In this document: in pieces, positions 58,160 to 64,000 of the stretch
How positions within the stretch are numbered: position 1 is the first letter of the stretch
Layout of the letters: each line of letters starts with the position of its first letter
DNA from: Polychytrium aggregatum
Lineage: Eukaryota; Chytridiomycota; Chytridiomycetes; Polychytriales
Direction: 5' to 3'
DNA length: 64,000 nt
Assembly (NCBI RefSeq): GCF_025602895.1
Contig: NW_026516241.1
Coordinates: 124,001 to 188,000 of the forward strand
Translations under genes and position numbers: made by a program
Notes under the pieces: model-generated
Database searches by the model: none
Told to the model about the DNA's origin: nothing
The model's input: the letters and a program-made list of their open reading frames with translations, nothing else

Positions 58160-61100
58160 ATGATTACCCCTCATGCACTGGTCCAGGAACGGCCCCAGAC
58201 CCCCGGTGGCCGTCCCCAGACACCTGGAGCCCGTCCCCAGACTCCGCTCCTCCAGACTTCGGAAATCAAGCAATATACCAAGACCCTCGTTGACGCAGCT
58301 CCGGCCCATCTTGTGAACGAGTCGGACCAGAAGCTCGAGGACGACGTCAACCTCCTGGCCAAGCTCCTGGTCGACACCATCAAAGAGCACTCGGGCATCG
58401 CCGGCGGTCATCCCGGTAAGCCAGGCTGTGTCCGGCGCTGCCAAAGCGTCGCCTTGATCGCGCAATGTGCTGCGGGCAGAGGCTGCCCAATCGGCAGGGC
58501 AACAGCTTCCCGATCGGCAGAGCGCTCTGCAAGGCTGGCTGCTGACATGATCTGGCCGCCCTCCCTTCGGCACCGCCCTGCATGTCGCTGTCGCTGACCA
58601 TGTCCTTCCCGTGGGCCTGCGCACATGTCCCCAGAGCGCCTGATCTCGATCATCGAGGGTGTGCTCGCTGCCAGCCATCTCTACTTTGACGCCCCCTCGG
58701 ACGAGTCCTTCGAGAAGCTCGTCACCCTCATCCAGCAGGTCGTCACTCCCACCGAGTACCTCGAGGTTACCCGTGTGTTCCATGAGTTCCTGACCCTGGC
58801 TGAGGTTGCCGAGCGACAGCACAGAGTCCGCCGCTGGCGCGGCTATCGCCGAGGTTTGTGCCACCACCGTCCGCGCTCGCCACCGCGGGGTCTATCTTAT
58901 CTCGCACATGGCTCTCGCCGCGCTTCTCGCTGCGTCTCGCTCACTCGTCTCGCCCTCTCTCCCTGTGTGTGTGTGCTGTGGCGCCGGGGAAAACCCTGGT
59001 GACCTTCCTGGTGACCGACCTCCTGGGCTCGCCTTGGTGGCTCGGCTCGCCGGCTGCTGATTGGCCTGTCGCTCCGTCTGCTCGTGCGCCCATGTCCTTC
59101 GCGTCGTCTCCGGCCACAGGCGAAAACGATCTGCACTTCCGCCAGACCTTCAAGGATGCATTCAAGTTCCTCCTCGACAAGGGTGCGTATCAGCTTCCGA
59201 TTGAGCAGAACGGCCGTGGTCGTGTGTGTGCCAAGATATGTCTGGGAAACGATGAGTCGGGACAACGGCTGTCGCCCGATACCCTGCTTCCTGGCCTCGA
59301 TAGTCACGCCATCAAAACTCTTGGCTGGGCACTTCGTGCTACTCCGGTCTCCTGCCTGAACGAGCGATTCACATCTCTTCGCTTTGCCAATCTCGTCCCA
59401 ACCAGGCTTCACTGGCGAGCAGATCCGCGAGGAGCTGACCAAGCAGCACATCGAGCTTGTCCTCACGGCCCACCCAACTCAGGCTGCCCGCCGCACCCTC
59501 CTCACCAAGTACTTCAACATTGCCCAGCAGCTCGAGACCCGTGACCGCACTGTTCTCACACCCGCCGAGCATGCCGACATGATGGATGCCATTCGCCGCG
59601 AGATTGTCGGCGCCTGGAGAACCAACACTGTCCGCCGCATTCGTGTAAGTGCTGGTGTCTGCTCGGCACGGGCATCCCGTCGCTGTTTGCATATGGCTCT
59701 TGCCTCTCCATCGAGGCGGCTTGCTCAGGTTGCCACAAATGCCTCGCTGCAGATTCCGCTGACAATGTTCATCGACTGTACACCGTCCAGCCCACTCCCG
59801 AAGACGAGGCCCGTGGCGCCCTCTCGGTCCTCGAGAACAGCATCTGGAAGGCTCTGCCCAAGTTTATGCGCACCCTCGATGCCACCCTCGCCGAGTACGA
59901 CATTGAGCCCATTCCTGTCGACAAGTCCATCATCAGCTTCGGAAGCTGGATCGGCGGCGATCGCGATGGCAACCCGTTCGTCACTCACGAGGTCACCACC
60001 GAGGTCCTCAAGCTCTGCCGCTGGCGCGCCTCGGAGCTGATCTACAAGGAGATTGATCTGCTGCTCTTCGAGCTCAGCATGACCCGCGGCTCCGAGGAGC
60101 TCATCGAGGTGGTCTCCAAGATCCAGCACGAGCATCTCGTCGGCAGCAGCCGTGCCACCAACCTCAACTTCCCTCGCGGCAACATTCCCCGCGACGAGCC
60201 CTACCGTGTGCTGCTTGCGCCCCTGCGTGACAGCTGCAAGGTGACCGAGGAGGTAAGCAAACTCGCTATCCCGTGCGTTTCTATCCTCGAGGCTGTGGTA
60301 CTGACTTCTGCTCATCTTCTTGTGTGGCAGTATCTTTGCCGGGCTATCGGTGTCTCCATCCCTCCAGAGCGCCCTGCCAACTTCATTGGCAGCCCCGAGC
60401 AGTTGCTGGATCCCCTCAAGCTCTGCTACCGCAGTCTCGTTGCGTGCGGTGACCAGGTCATTGCCGACGGCCGTCTCAAGGATCTGATCCGCCGCATCTC
60501 GGCCTTTGGTCTCTCCCTCCTCAAGCTTGGTGAGTCGTCGTGTGCTGCCAAACCCTGCCGGGCTGGCAACCACTCCAAGCGTAGCCTGCCCCCCCTCCCT
60601 CAGGAAAGCAGATATGGATTGCAAACCCCGCTCTACCGCGCTCTAACTCCCCACTCGATTCGTATTTGCATTATCCGCCCCAACTCTGCAGACATCCGCC
60701 AGGAGTCCGACCGCCACAGCGAGGTCTTTGACTACGTCACCGAGTGGCTCGGCCTGGGCACTTTCTCCGAGTGGGAAGAGCAGAAGAAGCAAGAGTGGAT
60801 GGTGGCTGGTACGGTGTTGCTCGCTCGTTGCACTTGCAGTGTGCAGGCTCCGACCGCGATTTCGATCCATCTCCGCTACTCTACTCGGGTATTCCTCTCA
60901 ATCGACTCACCGTGTCGATCACACCTGCGATTCGCACCGACATGTTCTGACCGTTCTCCCCTCTGCAACCATGCCTTCAGAGCTGAACAACAAGCGGCCC
61001 CTTATCCCCGACAACTGGCCCGACATTCCTGGCGCTGGTATGGCTCCAGGACACGCTTTTGCAGCTCTCTTTGCATCCCATCTGCATCTGTCTGTGTCTA

Positions 61101-63168
61101 GTCTTCTCACTTGTTATGCAATTCTCTGTTTGCCCACACAGAAAACGTTCCCGACACTGTCCGCGAGGTCATGCGCACCTTCCGAACCCTCACCCGAGTC
61201 GGCACCGACGCCCTCGGCGGCTACGTCATTTCGATGGCCCGATTCGTATGTGCATCCGCTGCCGGTCGCTTTGCAGACACTTACAATGTCGATCCAACCC
61301 CAAGCACGCACCTCTGACCCCGCTTTTGCATCCTACACCTCCACACCCATGCCCTCGGATGTGGATTTCGATGCCGTCATCATCGATTACTTCCCTCAGC
61401 CCTCCGACATCTTGGCTGTGGCACTCCTCCAAAAGACCGTCGGTATGGTCAATCCCCTCCGCGTGGTCCCGCTCTTTGAGACCAAGGCTGACTTGGAGCG
61501 ATCGTCCTCGACCATGGAGAGGCTCTTCTCGGTCGAGTACTACCTCAAGAGCATCAACGGCAAGCAGGAGGTCATGCTTGGTTACTCTGACAGTGCCAAG
61601 GATGCCGGCCGCTTGACCTCGGTTTGGTCCCTGTGGGAGACCCAGTCCAGCCTCGCTGCTACCTGCGACAAGTTTGGCGTCCATCTCACGCTCTTCCACG
61701 GACGTGGAGGCAGTGTCGGTCGTGGTGGAGGGTACGTTGGGTGAACAGGATGTGGGGCGGTGACTTGGACACGGCCCTCCGGGCCCAGCCGCAGCATCCA
61801 CCGGCGGACCTGAGCTGCAATCGTCTCTGCAACGTGTGCATGCTGCTTCCGATCGATGCTGCTCTTGCTAACGCCGAATCGCATCTGCACCACAGTCCCC
61901 AGCATCTCGCCGTTCTTTCGCAGCCCAGCGGTACCGTCAAGGGCACGTAAGTAGCATTTCTTTCTTTCTCTGAGTCTGCGACTGGTTCGGTCAGGACCTG
62001 CGTCCGCTGGCTGGCCTCGCCTATTCCACTGCACTCTCCGACTCACGACGCCTTGTATTTGCCTCAGTATGCGAGTCACCATCCAGGGCGAGATCATCGA
62101 TAACCACTTTGGACATCCCGGCACGGCCGAGCAGACTCTCGAGCGTTACGCCACCGCCACGCTGATTGCCACCATGGCTCCTCCTGAGGCCCCGAAGAAG
62201 GAATGGCTCGAGACGATGGCCCGCATGTCCGAGGTTCGTTGAGTGTGGCAAGATGGATGCATTCGTGGTGTGTCTGATGGCTCGTCCTTCATCATCGACA
62301 AGCGAGAGTCTGTGACGACGAGCCATGACTGCATGCATGCACGCACAACTGACCGGCTCGGCTGCTTGGCGGCGGCGTTGCTGTAGATCTCTTGCAGCCA
62401 CTACCGAAGCGTTGTCACCGGCGACCAGGACTTCATCCCATACTTCCACGACGCCACCCCGCTCCGTGAGATCGGCATCATGAACATTGGCTCGCGACCG
62501 GCCCGCAGAAAGGTTGGCGGCGGCATCGAGACCCTCCGCGCCATTCCTTGGATCTTTGCCTTTACCCAGACCCGTGTCCATCTCCCTGTCTGGCTCGGCA
62601 TCGATGCTGCCATCCAGCAGATGAAGGACGAGGGCAAGATGGATGTCCTCAGGGACATGTACTACAACTGGCCCTTCTTCCACAGCACCCTCGATCTCGT
62701 CCAGATGACTCTGTCCAAGGCCGACCCCAGAATCGCCGGTGAGTTGAAAGGCAGGCGGCTTCTCAAGCTGACCGTCTCTCCCTCCAGCACTACCAACCAT
62801 CCTGACCACACAACTCACGATGTTTCGGTTTTATGTCTCCGCCAGCCTACTACGACCAGTGCCTGGTTCCGCCCGAATACCACTCCATGGGTGTCAAGCT
62901 CCGCGGCCACCTCCAGAACTGTATTGACCTCGTGCTGGAGGTTGCCGAGCAAGACCATCTCCTGGCTTCGGACCCCGTCGTCGCCCGTGCCATCCACTCC
63001 CGCCTTCCCTTCACGGATCCCTTGAACCTCATCCAAGCCGAGATTATCCGCCGGATTCGCGTGGAGCCGACCGAGGACGGATCTGTCGACGAGCCGCACA
63101 AGGATCTGATGGACGCCATGATTGTCACCATCCAGGGCATCGCCGCCGGCATGGGCAACACCGGCTAA
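58160..63168 (+). CDS. Phosphoenolpyruvate carboxylase (EC 4.1.1.31)
   Basis: Fourteen exons (58160-58415, 58635-58853, 59120-59182, 59406-59644, 59791-60252, 60331-60529, 60692-60808, 60981-61037, 61142-61245, 61400-61731, 61896-61946, 62068-62233, 62387-62738, 62846-63168) join with all phases matching, giving 979 aa, within the usual PEPC range. It carboxylates PEP with bicarbonate to oxaloacetate. Visible are the catalytic LTAHPTQ (H202), GGDRDGNPFVT, GYSDSAKDAGR, FHGRGGSVGRGGG (671-683), GTAEQTLERY and the invariant C-terminal NTG. The N-terminus has three RPQTPG-type repeats with possible proline-directed phosphorylation sites instead of the plant phosphoserine motif. Spliceosomal introns show it is a genuine nuclear gene. 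The enzyme is unusual for a fungus. Confidence 0.93.
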
Positions 63169-63495
63169 GGCTCCCATGGAGGGAGAGGGTCTGAAAATTT
63201 GCTGGAGCGGTTGTGTTGTGCGGAGGTTCCTTGGGGCATCCAGCATTATCACATTTGCTCTTTTTTCTCTCTCTCTCACTTTCCATGGAGGTAGATCGAC
63301 ATTGGGGAAGGGGACTCCACATGTTTATTGACCCTCTGCTCTTTCGATATCGCTTTTTCAATCGCCCTTTCTCTCTTTTCCTCTCTTCATAGTCAAAGGA
63401 CTTTCTGTGCCCGGTGAGGCGAGGTGGCAACATTGTCGCTGGAACTGGAGCCGACAGATCGCCACACACACACAAGCCAATATAGCATATCATTA
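63169..63495. other. 3' flank of PEPC
   Basis: T-rich region with CTCTCT runs; the 308-bp element is inserted 327 bp after the PEPC stop. No gene seen. Confidence 0.4.
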
Positions 63496-63803
63496 CAGGC
63501 AATCCAATAAAAAACGGGACACCCGGGTTTTTGACCATTCATCGAATATTTTGTTACCCAATGTTATCGCGCGCTGGCCATGACCATTCGCCAGACGGTG
63601 TGGAATCGCGACGTCAATGCGGCGCGCAACATGATCACAGTGTGCAGGTCGATTGTGGAGATCGGAGAGCGACCGGCGGTCTTCACTCGGAGGCTGCCAA
63701 AGTGATCTGTTTTATTTCTTGTGGCTTTGCTTGACGCAAGCACAGCACATACTACATGTTCATGGAAACGGCTATATTGTCCCGTTTTTTTCTGAATAAA
63801 GTG
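63496..63803 (+). mobile_element. 308-bp internally deleted derivative of the Fanzor element
   Basis: Flanked by TA on both sides. Bases 63496-63593 are identical to 33400-33497 (98 of 98). Bases 63594-63803 match 36688-36898 with three substitutions and one fewer T in the T-run. Everything between, about 3.19 kb including most of the transposase and the Fanzor nuclease, is missing. The junction shows short similarity (cca/gac) between the two breakpoints. It keeps both terminal repeats, the first 14 bp of the transposase ORF and the last 37 codons of Fanzor, including the hairpin. It is MITE-like and could be mobilised by a related transposase. Confidence 0.92.
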
Positions 63804-64000
63804 TACAAACGGTTGCGGAGCCTTGATCGGCCCAGCCCCAGAGTGTTCCCGAAGGGTGTTCTCGGATCAGCCGGCGGTCGGATGACTCGCGGGTTGTTCG
63901 GCGAGTCGTCAACAAGCTCCTCACTTGGCTTTTGCTGGCTTTGCCTGCGATGCAGCATCCGGATTCTTCCAACCGCTGTGCCCAACTTCTCACAGATCCC
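63804..64000. other. Right flank of the short element
   Basis: Unrelated to the right flank of the long element, which confirms the element boundary. No gene recognised. Confidence 0.4.

Overview
The window looks like nuclear DNA of an early-diverging (zoosporic, chytrid-like) fungus. It is GC-rich and gene-dense, with many short GT-AG introns, a few GC-AG introns, pyrimidine-rich leaders and abundant micro- and minisatellites. Almost all recognisable genes are eukaryotic housekeeping genes. A fungal-type single C2H2 zinc-finger protein and a Fanzor-carrying transposon fit that placement. The assignment to a fungal lineage is an inference. Exon limits were worked out by hand from splice consensus, reading phase and family resemblance.

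Layout. 1-8.1 kb: a secreted orphan, a DDX21/Gu-type nucleolar DEAD-box helicase, a small membrane protein and an Asp-rich orphan. 8.9-12.2 kb: a ten-exon ASH2L/Bre2 COMPASS subunit. 13.1-16.6 kb: a coiled-coil protein, TRAPPC2L and the 60S biogenesis factor RLP24. 18.6-21.3 kb: a WD40 protein. 24.9-26.2 kb: a MAP-kinase-phosphatase-like enzyme. 27.6-28.7 kb: GTP cyclohydrolase I. 29.2-30.4 kb: an NDUFAF3-like complex I assembly factor. 31.0-33.2 kb: a DHA2-type MFS drug transporter. 33.4-36.9 kb: a Tc1/mariner-type element with a Fanzor RNA-guided nuclease gene. 37.7-42.9 kb: a large receptor with a periplasmic-binding-like ectodomain. 43.4-50.2 kb: two tandem TRF-like telobox-Myb paralogues. 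50.7-56.8 kb: a small TPR protein, a C2H2 factor and a triple-KH RNA-binding protein. 58.2-63.2 kb: a 14-exon phosphoenolpyruvate carboxylase. 63.5-63.8 kb: a 308-bp internally deleted copy of the Fanzor element.

The most interesting system is the Fanzor element (33400-36898, flanked by TA/TA). Its DDE transposase is broken: the middle catalytic region is deleted and the frame shifts. The 790-aa Fanzor ORF is intact, with RuvC residues D539 and D760, a relocated Glu (E715) and a four-Cys zinc site. Twenty-seven kilobases away the same element survives as a 308-bp derivative, also with TA/TA flanks. It keeps only the first 98 bp (identical) and the last ~210 bp (about 98% identical). The kept 3' part is the end of the Fanzor ORF plus the right end, which is where the guide-RNA scaffold of TnpB/Fanzor systems lies. 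This suggests a non-autonomous, guide-RNA-only element that could use the Fanzor protein in trans.

Two other points stand out. A spliced PEP carboxylase is unexpected in a fungus, where anaplerosis normally relies on pyruvate carboxylase. A short telomere-like (CCTAA)n array lies about 230 bp upstream of the first TRF-like gene and could be a self-regulatory binding site.
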